Shown here: piece after piece, positions 40,884-48,551 of the stretch
Numbering within the stretch: the first letter of the stretch is position 1
Layout of the letters: the number at the start of each line of letters is the position of its first letter
From: DASPNM01 sp035626515
GTDB taxonomy: Bacteria > Bacteroidota > Bacteroidia > Chitinophagales > Chitinophagaceae
Length of the DNA: 64,000 nt
NCBI GenBank assembly: GCA_035626515.1
Contig: DASPNM010000035.1
Coordinates: 248,001-312,000 of the forward strand
Direction of reading: 5' to 3'
The notes under the pieces: generated by a model
What the model was told of the DNA's origin: nothing
What the model saw: the letters and a program-made list of their open reading frames with translations, nothing else
Databases searched by the model: none
Program-made: the position numbers and the translations under genes

Positions 40884-41987
40884 TTGGCCGGGCTATACGT
40901 TCACATTCCCTTTTGCAGGCAGGCCTGTCATTACTGCAATTTTCATTTCAGCACCTCGTTGCGTGACCGCGATGAAATGCTCGATGCGTTGATCCGGGAG
41001 ATCCGGTTGCGCAAGGACTATCCTGGCGGTGAAGCGCTCGACACGGTTTATTTCGGGGGTGGGACTCCTTCGCTTCCGGAGGCAGCATGGATAGCACGAC
41101 TGATGGAAACTATACGCGAAAATTTTTCGATTCGGCCGGAAGCCGAAGTAACGCTTGAAGCTAATCCTGACGACGTCACGGAAGAAAAAATCCCGCACTG
41201 GAAATCGGCGGGCATCAACCGCCTGAGCATCGGCGTTCAAAGTTTTTTCACCGAAGACCTGCAATGGATGAACCGTTCGCACGATGCCGAACAGGCGGTT
41301 CAAAGCATCCGGCTGGCACAACAACATTTTGCAGACCTGAACGTGGATCTGATCTACGGCTTCCCGTTGCTGAGCGACGACAAGTGGAAACAAAATGTGG
41401 AACGTGTCGTTAGCTGGAACATCCCGCATCTGTCCTGCTACGCGCTGACTGTCGAGCCGCGTACCGCCCTGCAAAAAATGCTCCGTGAGCCGCTGGATGG
41501 CGGGAAACAGGCGGATCAATTCCTGCTGCTGATGGGCTGGCTTCGCGACGCGGGATATGAACATTACGAAATCTCCAATTTCGCCAAACCCGGGCACCGC
41601 AGCCGCCACAATACATCCTACTGGCTGGGAAAAAAATACCTCGGCATTGGTCCTTCCGCGCATTCTTTCGATCTGGAATCGCGGCAATGGAACGTCTCGA
41701 ACAATGCGCAGTACCGTGAGTCGCTCGCACGCGGTGTCGTTCCTTTCGAAAAGGAAGCACTTTCTCCTCTCCAAAAGCAAAACGAATACATCATGACTTC
41801 TCTGCGCACCATCGAGGGACTGGATCTTTCGAGGTTCAGCGAAACAGAACAGTCGCGACTGCTCGCCGCGGCGCGTACTTTTCTTGATGCCGGAAGGATG
41901 CTCCACTCCGGCGAGCGGCTGCAACTGACGGATGAGGGGAAACTTTTCGCAGATGGGATCGCGGCGGAGCTTTTTTTTAGTCAATAG
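40884..41987 (+). CDS. hemW: Radical SAM haem chaperone HemW
   Basis: A 367-residue radical SAM protein starting at TTG. The iron-sulfur motif CRQACHYC follows YVHIPF at the very N-terminus. Family segments GGGTPSLP, EANPDDVT, INRLSIGVQSF, DLIYGFPL and the C-terminal HemW domain (GKKYLGIGPSAHSF) are present. HemW delivers haem to respiratory enzymes; the extra Cys of true HemN is absent, which argues against coproporphyrinogen dehydrogenase. The TTG start is forced, since the iron-sulfur motif begins 10 codons in. The TAG stop lies in a heptamer repeat. Confidence 0.93.
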   Translation: MAGLYVHIPFCRQACHYCNFHFSTSLRDRDEMLDALIREIRLRKDYPGGEALDTVYFGGGTPSLPEAAWIARLMETIRENFSIRPEAEVTLEANPDDVTEEKIPHWKSAGINRLSIGVQSFFTEDLQWMNRSHDAEQAVQSIRLAQQHFADLNVDLIYGFPLLSDDKWKQNVERVVSWNIPHLSCYALTVEPRTALQKMLREPLDGGKQADQFLLLMGWLRDAGYEHYEISNFAKPGHRSRHNTSYWLGKKYLGIGPSAHSFDLESRQWNVSNNAQYRESLARGVVPFEKEALSPLQKQNEYIMTSLRTIEGLDLSRFSETEQSRLLAAARTFLDAGRMLHSGERLQLTDEGKLFADGIAAELFFSQ

Positions 41988-42012
41988 TCGCTGCTCGTCA
42001 GCCGATGGTCAG
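41978..42012 (+). repeat. Heptamer word array at the hemW stop, consensus TAGTCGN
   Basis: Five 7-base units in register, the later ones decayed. The first encodes the end of HemW in another phase and the second supplies its stop TAG (41985-41987). Confidence 0.7.
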
Positions 42013-42068
42013 TTCCCCTTGACGGAACCTTTGAACTACTGCACTAATCAACCAATCAGCTTTCCCTT

Positions 42069-42096
42069 ACTCATTACTCATCACTCATTACTCATA
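42069..42096. repeat. Heptamer word array, consensus ACTCATN, four units
   Basis: Four 7-base units in exact register, 3 bases past the gpsA stop. On the minus strand they read as ATGAGTNATGAGT-type words with TAA or TGA every 7 bases, so stops occur in all frames downstream of gpsA. Confidence 0.75.
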
Positions 42097-42099
42097 TCT

Positions 42100-43137
42100 T
42101 CACACCAACACCTGTTCAATCCTCCTGAAGCCTTCGGCGGGTTTCAGATTTTCCCACACGATGCGGTAGACCGCTTCGGCGATGGGAATGGAAGCCTGCA
42201 GCTGCTGGTTGATGCTGTACATGGACCGGGAGGCGTTGACACCTTCCGCCACCATGTTCATTTCCAGCTGCGCGGCTCTCACCGAATAACCTTTCCCGAT
42301 CATATTGCCGAGCATCCGGTTCCGGCTGTGTAGCGAGTAACAGGTCACGAGCAGGTCGCCGAGGTAGACCGAAGCCGCGTAGTTGGGCGATTTCCGGTGC
42401 GTGATCGGATCCTCGCCTGAATGGTCGCCGACCGTGATGTGCTCCGCGCCAAATTTTTTCAGAAAGCCGGCCATCTCATCGGCGGCGTTCGCAATGTACA
42501 CGCTCAGGAAATTATCGCCATAGTCGAGTCCGTGCGCGATGCCTGCGCCGAGGGCGTAAATGTTTTTCATTACCGCCGCGTACTGCACCCCGAGGATGTC
42601 GTGGTTGACAATGGTGCTGATATACTCATTGTTGAACTCCGCGGCGATCATGGAAGCGGTCACGACGTCAATTCCCGAGAACGTCAGGTAGGAAAGCTTT
42701 TCGGACGCGACCTCCTCAGCGTGGCAAGGTCCGAGCACTGCGAAATAATCCTGCAGGGCAACCCTAAAGCGCTGCTGCAAATGCCCGTTAAGCAATATGT
42801 TTTCGCCCGGTAGTAAACCCTTGATGGCCGAAACAACTTTTCGTTTCTCCCAGTGCCCTGCCGTCAAAGGCTGAAGTGTTTCTTCCGCATAAGCAGAAGG
42901 AACCGCGATGACCACTACATCCGATTCACCGAAAACGGTTCCGATATCCGTTGAAAGTCGCAGCAGCGAACTGTCGAAATACACGGAAGAGAGATAATGC
43001 GGATTATGCCGGCGCTCCTCGAGGTGCCGAATCGCGGTTTCGCTCCGCATCCACCAGTTGATCTCGTGCCGGCGGTCAGTCAGGATCTTCGCCAGGGCGG
43101 TGGCCCAGCTTCCTCCTCCGATGATGCCAAATCGCAT
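42100..43137 (-). CDS. gpsA: Glycerol-3-phosphate dehydrogenase [NAD(P)+]
   Basis: A 345-residue enzyme that reduces dihydroxyacetone phosphate to sn-glycerol 3-phosphate for phospholipid synthesis. It has the Rossmann motif FGIIGGGSWATALAKIL, the catalytic lysine region VMKNIYALGAGIAHGL and the substrate loop RNRMLGNMIGKGYS. Length is typical. It follows the adaptor gene by 7 bases on the same strand, so it is probably co-transcribed with the TolC/adaptor genes, although the functions are unrelated. Confidence 0.95.
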   Translation of the reverse strand: MRFGIIGGGSWATALAKILTDRRHEINWWMRSETAIRHLEERRHNPHYLSSVYFDSSLLRLSTDIGTVFGESDVVVIAVPSAYAEETLQPLTAGHWEKRKVVSAIKGLLPGENILLNGHLQQRFRVALQDYFAVLGPCHAEEVASEKLSYLTFSGIDVVTASMIAAEFNNEYISTIVNHDILGVQYAAVMKNIYALGAGIAHGLDYGDNFLSVYIANAADEMAGFLKKFGAEHITVGDHSGEDPITHRKSPNYAASVYLGDLLVTCYSLHSRNRMLGNMIGKGYSVRAAQLEMNMVAEGVNASRSMYSINQQLQASIPIAEAVYRIVWENLKPAEGFRRIEQVLV

Positions 43138-43144
43138 GCTGGGA

Positions 43145-44506
43145 TTAATTTTCGAATAGTTTGTTCTTCGGCACCACTTTCACCGGGCTCCCGTCCCTCA
43201 GCGACTTGCTGATCGCTGAATACGGTCCCGTCACCACCTCCTCTCCTTCTTTCAATCCCGAAGTGATCTCGATGTGGTTGATGTCTTGGATGCCTGTCCT
43301 GACCACTGCCTTTTTCACCTTCCCGTCTTTCTGCAGTACGAACACGACTTCTTCCAGCTCGTCGCCATTTTCGACGTCAGCACCGTTTTCTTCCTCCTGC
43401 TCCGCCTGCTCTTTCTTGCGGTCGGCCATGCTCTTGTCGCTTCCCTTCACCCGCGCATTCACTGCCGTGATCGGAACCGCCAGCGTTTGTGACTTTCGCA
43501 TGGTTTTAATGTCCGCGCTGGCGTTCATCCCGGGGCGAAACGGAAATTTTTTCGGCTTCGAGGGATCGATCAGGTCCTGGTAAGAAGACCGGTCAAGCCG
43601 GATGCGGACTTCGTAATTGGTAACCTCATTCGACCCCAGCGCCGACCCCATGGCGCTGCCCTTTGTGCTGCTTGCGATCTGGGTTACAATACCACGGAAC
43701 TTCCGGTTATTGTATGCGTCCACTTCCACGTCGGCGGAATCACCAATGCTGACTTTCACAATATCGTTTTCTCCCACATCCACGCGCACCTCCATCACCG
43801 ACATATCCGCGACCGTCATCATTTCGGTGCCCACATTAAATGCGTTGCCGGCAACGCTTTCACCTTTTTTCACTTTCAGCGAAGAGATCACTCCATTCAT
43901 CGGCGCCACAATCGTTGTTCGGCTGAGATCTTTCGTTGCCTTGATCAGCCCGGTGCGGGAACTTTGTACCCCCGCTTGCAGGCTCCGTATGTTTTCCTGT
44001 GCGGCGTTGTAGTTGGCCTGCGCCGATCGGTACGTCACTTCATACTGCTCCAGCTCTGCCCGGGAGATCACCTTCTGGTCGTAGAGCTGTTTGTTGCGTT
44101 CGTAATTCTGCCGCGCCTGGTCCAGGTTGGCGCTGAGCGCTTCCAGCGATGCCCTGCTGTTGGACACGATCGCCGAGGACTGGTTCACCCTCGCCGCGGC
44201 TTCGTCGCGCTGCAATGCATAGATATCTGCGTAGATCCGCGCCAGCACCTGGCCCCTCCGCACGCTGTCGCCTTCCTGCACGTGCAGCTCGGTGATCTGT
44301 CCGGAAATATCAGGACTGATCTTCACCTCCACCTCGGGATAGATTTTCCCACTGGCATTTACCGTTTCGATAATCGTGCGGCGGGTCGCCTTTTCCGTGG
44401 ACACCTTTATGCCTTCGCTGTCGTTGCCGGCAACCATTTTTCCGACCACGACAAGCGCCAGCAACACCCCCCCCACAATCAGCACCCATTTCCAGGTTTT
44501 GCTCAT
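43145..44506 (-). CDS. Periplasmic adaptor (membrane fusion) protein of an efflux system
   Basis: A 453-residue MacA/HlyD-type adaptor with an N-terminal membrane helix (about 5-25), a barrel-sandwich domain split by a long coiled-coil hairpin (about 95-200, NSRASLEALSANLDQARQNY) and a beta-barrel domain. An unusual acidic, lysine-rich insert (about 360-400, KKEQAEQEEENGADVENGDE) precedes the membrane-proximal domain. It joins an inner membrane transporter to TolC. The transporter gene expected next to it is absent; gpsA follows instead. Confidence 0.9.
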   Translation of the reverse strand: MSKTWKWVLIVGGVLLALVVVGKMVAGNDSEGIKVSTEKATRRTIIETVNASGKIYPEVEVKISPDISGQITELHVQEGDSVRRGQVLARIYADIYALQRDEAAARVNQSSAIVSNSRASLEALSANLDQARQNYERNKQLYDQKVISRAELEQYEVTYRSAQANYNAAQENIRSLQAGVQSSRTGLIKATKDLSRTTIVAPMNGVISSLKVKKGESVAGNAFNVGTEMMTVADMSVMEVRVDVGENDIVKVSIGDSADVEVDAYNNRKFRGIVTQIASSTKGSAMGSALGSNEVTNYEVRIRLDRSSYQDLIDPSKPKKFPFRPGMNASADIKTMRKSQTLAVPITAVNARVKGSDKSMADRKKEQAEQEEENGADVENGDELEEVVFVLQKDGKVKKAVVRTGIQDINHIEITSGLKEGEEVVTGPYSAISKSLRDGSPVKVVPKNKLFEN

Positions 44507-44510
44507 AACA

Positions 44511-45947
44511 CTAAATTTTTATCCCCTGCCCTTTGTAAAACTCGAGCAGTTTGATTTTGAACAAATAATCGTATTGCGCGTAAAGCATGTCAATCCGTGC
44601 CCGCTGCAGGTTGTTCTGAATGGTCAACAGGTCGAAGGTCGAGAGCAAGGCAAGCTCAAATCGTTTCTGCGCGAAATCGTACGCTTTTTCGGATGTCTCG
44701 ACGATTTTTTTTGCAGCGTTGAATTTTTGAAGGGCAGCCGCTGCATCGTGGTAGGCGCGGTAAATGTCCTGCTTCAAATCCATGTTATCCTGCGCAATGG
44801 TGAGCTCCCATTGCTGCACCTGCAGCCGCGCCCGGTCCCAGCCGGACCGGGCAGACCTGCCGTTCAGGATCGGAACGCTTATTCCAACTCCAATGCTTTG
44901 TCCGAAATTGTTGCGAAACTGCCGCCCGACGGGGATGGAGCGTTCTCCCACTTTGACGAAACTCGGAGTTTGTACGAAATAGTTGGACCCGCCGACGTTT
45001 ACGAAGCTCGTGGTCAGAATCGGGGCGCCGGGCCCATATTCGGGAATTCTTTCATTTACATAACTCGTTCCCAGCCCGGCAAACGCGGACAGCGAGGGAT
45101 ACATCATGCCCCGCGCAGCCTCCACATTTTTTCGTGCCGACTGCAGCCTGAGTTCATTGATGCGTTGCTGGGGCAGGTTAGCAACCGCCGAGGCATAGAC
45201 GGCATCCGGTTGCAGGTCGCCAAGCGTTTCTACAGGTATCACGTCCGCATTCGGCACCACGATGTCAAACGGCGTCGCGGCATTCAGATTAAGGAGCGCT
45301 TTCATTTGCAGCAGCATCTGTTCTGCTCCTGCAACGGCCGACACCCAGGCCGAACTGTCCCGTGCCAGCTGAGCCTCAAGCTCAGCTGCGCTCAGCTCGG
45401 GTAAAGCGCCTGCATCCACTTTTTTTCGAGTAACCGAAAGCTGCTCGCGGGTCTGGTTGATCTGCACGCGCGTGAGGTTCACCTGTTCTCGTGCCAGCAA
45501 TACTTGCAGGTATGCGACCGCCACGTTCAGGGCGATATCATTTTGAGCCTTGCTGACCTGTTCCCGATCCGCCTGCCACGTAAGGCGTGCGGCCTCCATC
45601 GAATTCTTTACGCTGAACCAGTTAAAAATCGTGACCTGCGACTGCAGCTGCATGCCCAGGCTGAAGAAATTGTTATCTACCAGCACGCCCGTGGCAGGAT
45701 TTTCTGAGCGACCGAAGCGATAAGCGGGACTGGAATTGAAATTCAGGCTCGGGAACTGTCCTGCTTTTGCCTGGCTGTAGGTAACTTCTGAAAACCGGGC
45801 CTGCAGATCCGCCTGTCGCACTGAAATATTGTTTTGCAACGCGTACTCCACACAGCGCCTCAGGTCCCACGGTTCGGCTTTCTGGGAAAACGATATTCGG
45901 GGTGTTGTGAGCAAACAAATCAGGAGCAGCTTGAAGGTGGTCCGCAT
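44511..45947 (-). CDS. TolC family outer membrane channel protein
   Basis: A 478-residue protein (ATG at 45947) with a signal peptide and two outer-membrane-factor repeats rich in long helices (AVAYLQVLLAREQVNLTRVQ, KAYDFAQKRFELALLSTFDL). TolC-type proteins form trimeric outer membrane exit channels. It is 4 bases upstream of the adaptor gene. A -7 box lies 4 bases before the ATG. Confidence 0.93.
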   Translation of the reverse strand: MRTTFKLLLICLLTTPRISFSQKAEPWDLRRCVEYALQNNISVRQADLQARFSEVTYSQAKAGQFPSLNFNSSPAYRFGRSENPATGVLVDNNFFSLGMQLQSQVTIFNWFSVKNSMEAARLTWQADREQVSKAQNDIALNVAVAYLQVLLAREQVNLTRVQINQTREQLSVTRKKVDAGALPELSAAELEAQLARDSSAWVSAVAGAEQMLLQMKALLNLNAATPFDIVVPNADVIPVETLGDLQPDAVYASAVANLPQQRINELRLQSARKNVEAARGMMYPSLSAFAGLGTSYVNERIPEYGPGAPILTTSFVNVGGSNYFVQTPSFVKVGERSIPVGRQFRNNFGQSIGVGISVPILNGRSARSGWDRARLQVQQWELTIAQDNMDLKQDIYRAYHDAAAALQKFNAAKKIVETSEKAYDFAQKRFELALLSTFDLLTIQNNLQRARIDMLYAQYDYLFKIKLLEFYKGQGIKI

Positions 45948-45951
45948 TGGA

Positions 45952-45959
45952 CAAAAATA
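45952..45959 (-). promoter_or_regulatory. -7 promoter box of the TolC gene, TATTTTTG
   Basis: An exact TAnnTTTG match 4 bases before the ATG; predicts a leaderless transcript for the TolC-adaptor-gpsA operon. Confidence 0.6.
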
Positions 45960-45995
45960 CTCCAAAGGATTGCTGCCAGTATGGACCCGCTTTGA

Positions 45996-47168
45996 TTATT
46001 CGATCTTTTCAAGTGCCTGCCGCAGATCGGCGATCAGGTATTCCGGCTCTTCCAGACCCACATACAGGCGGATATAAAGATGTTCGCGGTTGGCCGGATC
46101 GAAATCAGCGGCCCCGATGCCCGCCAGCTTGGGAATCACCAGGCTCTCGTGACCCCCCCAGCTCACCGCCATACGAATGTGGCGCAGCGATTCGCAAAAC
46201 CGTTCGATTTGGGCGGCTGTTTTCCTGCGCAGGATGATCGTGAGCAGGCCGCATGCTCCGTTCATCTGCTTCCGGGCCAGCTCGTATTGCGGAAAATCAG
46301 GATGGAGCGGAAAGAGCACCGATTCAATCGCCTGGTGTCCGCGGAGAAACTCAAGCACCAGCCGCGTAGAGTTCGAGATTCGTTCCAGCCGGGAAGGCAA
46401 CGTCCGTAAACCCCGCAGCAACAGCCAGGCATTGAACGGCTGAATGCCGCTTCCGATACTAAGGTATTCGCTGTCGAAAATTTTCCGGATGATCTCGTGC
46501 TTTCCGCAAAGCACACCACCGAGCACGTCGCTATGCCCCCCAATGTATTTTGTAGCGGTCTGCAACGAAAGATCAATGCCCAGTTCCAGGGGCCGCTGAT
46601 AGAGCGGGGTGCAGTAGCTATTATCCACGATCGTGACAATGCCCCTCGACCGCGCGAGCTCCGCGACGGCACGCAGATCCTGAAGCGCGTAATCCCAGCT
46701 GTTCGGCGATTCGAGATAATAAACCGCCGTTGAATTGATAGTGGCAGCGTCCCAGTTTGTGATATCGCTCCCGTCGACATAGGTAGTGGCAACGCCGAAC
46801 CGCGGAAGAAGCACGTCGAACACCCGTTGGGCCCAGGTGTAGGGTGCGCGCACGGAAACGATATGCCTTCCCGATCCGGTCTGTGAAAGCACTGACGCAA
46901 AGATGGCAGCAGCTCCGCTGTTGAAGACGAGACAATCTTCGGCGCCGTCGAGTGCCGCAAGTTTTTTCCGGAGGATCTCCACCGTCGGGTTTAAGCCGCG
47001 ACTGTAGAGGTAGCCGCCCATTTCATCCCCGAGTGCCAGGCGCAACTCGTTCACGCTGTTGAATGCGAAGTTGCTCGTTTGCACGATTGGAGGAGCGATA
47101 GCGTTGAAATAATTTTCCCGGTCTTCGCCGAGTTCATTGATTATATAGCTGATCTCTTCGGAAGTCAT
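45996..47168 (-). CDS. Cys/Met-metabolism PLP enzyme (cystathionine synthase/lyase family)
   Basis: A 390-residue fold-type I enzyme. It shows YLYSRGLNPTVEILRKKLAA, the cofactor Asp region VDNSYCTPLYQRPLE (D182) and the PLP lysine K207 in TATKYIGGHSDVLGGVLCG. The family includes cystathionine gamma-synthase, beta- and gamma-lyases and methionine gamma-lyase; sequence alone does not separate these. It overlaps the permease gene by 4 bases, so the permease substrate is probably what this enzyme uses or a related amino acid. Confidence 0.88.
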   Translation of the reverse strand: MTSEEISYIINELGEDRENYFNAIAPPIVQTSNFAFNSVNELRLALGDEMGGYLYSRGLNPTVEILRKKLAALDGAEDCLVFNSGAAAIFASVLSQTGSGRHIVSVRAPYTWAQRVFDVLLPRFGVATTYVDGSDITNWDAATINSTAVYYLESPNSWDYALQDLRAVAELARSRGIVTIVDNSYCTPLYQRPLELGIDLSLQTATKYIGGHSDVLGGVLCGKHEIIRKIFDSEYLSIGSGIQPFNAWLLLRGLRTLPSRLERISNSTRLVLEFLRGHQAIESVLFPLHPDFPQYELARKQMNGACGLLTIILRRKTAAQIERFCESLRHIRMAVSWGGHESLVIPKLAGIGAADFDPANREHLYIRLYVGLEEPEYLIADLRQALEKIE

Positions 47169-48496
47169 GACGCGCGGCGAAAGCCTTTGACGAGAAAATA
47201 AAGAAACAGAAATACTCCGAGCACGGAAAAACCGACTACTGCGTACGTCCAGTTCTCCACAGCGATCATCGTGCCGACGAACAGGTAGGTGAGGATGAAG
47301 ATCACGGGCAGGACCGGGTACAGTTTCATGGAATAGATACCGGTCCCGTCGAGGTGCCGGGTCCGCTTACGCAAGATGAAAATGGTAGCAGCTGATGTGG
47401 CCATGCCTATGGAATCGAGAAAGATGGTGAAGCTGAGGATCTGGTCGAACGTGTCGGCAAAAAACAGGACCACGATGCAAACCGCTGCAAAAACTGTGAG
47501 GCTCACCGTGAGCACGTCCTTCTCCTCGTTTTTTTTCCGAAAGGCCCGGGGCAGAATGCCGTCCTCGCTCATCGCGTACATTACCCGCGGATTGCTCAGC
47601 AACAGCACGTTCACATAAGCCAGCACGGCGATGAACAGCAGTACGGAGGCCGCGTACCGCCCCACAGGGCCAAACATTTTTTCTGCGATGAGGGCAGCGA
47701 TCCCGGAAGTAGACTTAAGCTCATTGAAACCGATTACCTTATAATAGGCATAGCTGGCGAGCAGGTAGAGCGTGACAATTACCAGGATGCCAATGAATAT
47801 TCCCCGCGGGATATTTTTCCTGGGGTTCTCAACTTCCCCGCCGAAATTGATCGTCTGCTGATATCCTCCGTACGTGAATGATGTGGCTTTCAGCGCCACA
47901 CCGAAAGAAAGCAGGATGGCGCCGGCCGTCTGTGTTTCGAGCGAAGGCGCGTGCTGGATCGCGGTATTGTGAATGGCCGGGAAAAAAAGCGACGCGATCA
48001 GCACCACGAGCATCCCGATCTTGATCAGCATGAGGACATTTTGTGTTTGCGAGCTCATGCGCAGGCCCATCAGGTTTACCCCATAAAAGAGAATGATGGC
48101 TCCCATGGCAATGAAGGACTGAAGCAGATCGCTGTTCGCTGATCCGAACAGCAGCGGCCCGATGTATTCGCTCCCGATGAGAGCAACCCCCGAGAGGGAG
48201 GCGGCATTCGAAATCAGGATGATGCAATTGATCGCGAAAGCCAGCGAAGGATGGTACGCGTAGGAGAATACTTTGTAGTAACCTCCGGTAACAGGATAGC
48301 GGCTTCCGATTTCTGCATACGTCAGCGCCCCGCAAAATGCGACGAAACCGCCGAAGATCCAGGCTGCAAAAAATATGGACGGTGTAAGCGCCGCGTTCGC
48401 CGCATCCTTTGACGTCCTGAAGATCCCCATGCCGATGACCAGTCCGATCACGATCATGGTGAGCGAGAAGATGCCGAGCTTGTTCTTCGCAGTCAT
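47165..48496 (-). CDS. APC family amino acid permease
   Basis: A 443-residue transporter (ATG at 48496) with 12 predicted helices. The first is the family pattern LTMIVIGLVIGMGIFRTSKD, an unwound helix for substrate binding. The LeuT-like fold exchanges or imports amino acids with protons. It is coupled by a 4-base overlap to the Cys/Met-metabolism enzyme downstream, which suggests a sulfur amino acid or similar substrate. Confidence 0.9.
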   Translation of the reverse strand: MTAKNKLGIFSLTMIVIGLVIGMGIFRTSKDAANAALTPSIFFAAWIFGGFVAFCGALTYAEIGSRYPVTGGYYKVFSYAYHPSLAFAINCIILISNAASLSGVALIGSEYIGPLLFGSANSDLLQSFIAMGAIILFYGVNLMGLRMSSQTQNVLMLIKIGMLVVLIASLFFPAIHNTAIQHAPSLETQTAGAILLSFGVALKATSFTYGGYQQTINFGGEVENPRKNIPRGIFIGILVIVTLYLLASYAYYKVIGFNELKSTSGIAALIAEKMFGPVGRYAASVLLFIAVLAYVNVLLLSNPRVMYAMSEDGILPRAFRKKNEEKDVLTVSLTVFAAVCIVVLFFADTFDQILSFTIFLDSIGMATSAATIFILRKRTRHLDGTGIYSMKLYPVLPVIFILTYLFVGTMIAVENWTYAVVGFSVLGVFLFLYFLVKGFRRAS

Positions 48497-48551
48497 GGAC
48501 TCAAGATAGGAAAAAAAGGGTCTAACTTTAATCAAGCCAGATACCGATCAC

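Noticed and set aside
40893..41984. 363-codon minus-strand frame antisense to hemW
   Set aside because: HemW motifs are intact on the plus strand and the antisense frame has none.
42069..42096. CRISPR array
   Set aside because: Units are 7 bases with no spacers; the same holds for all other repeat arrays in the window.
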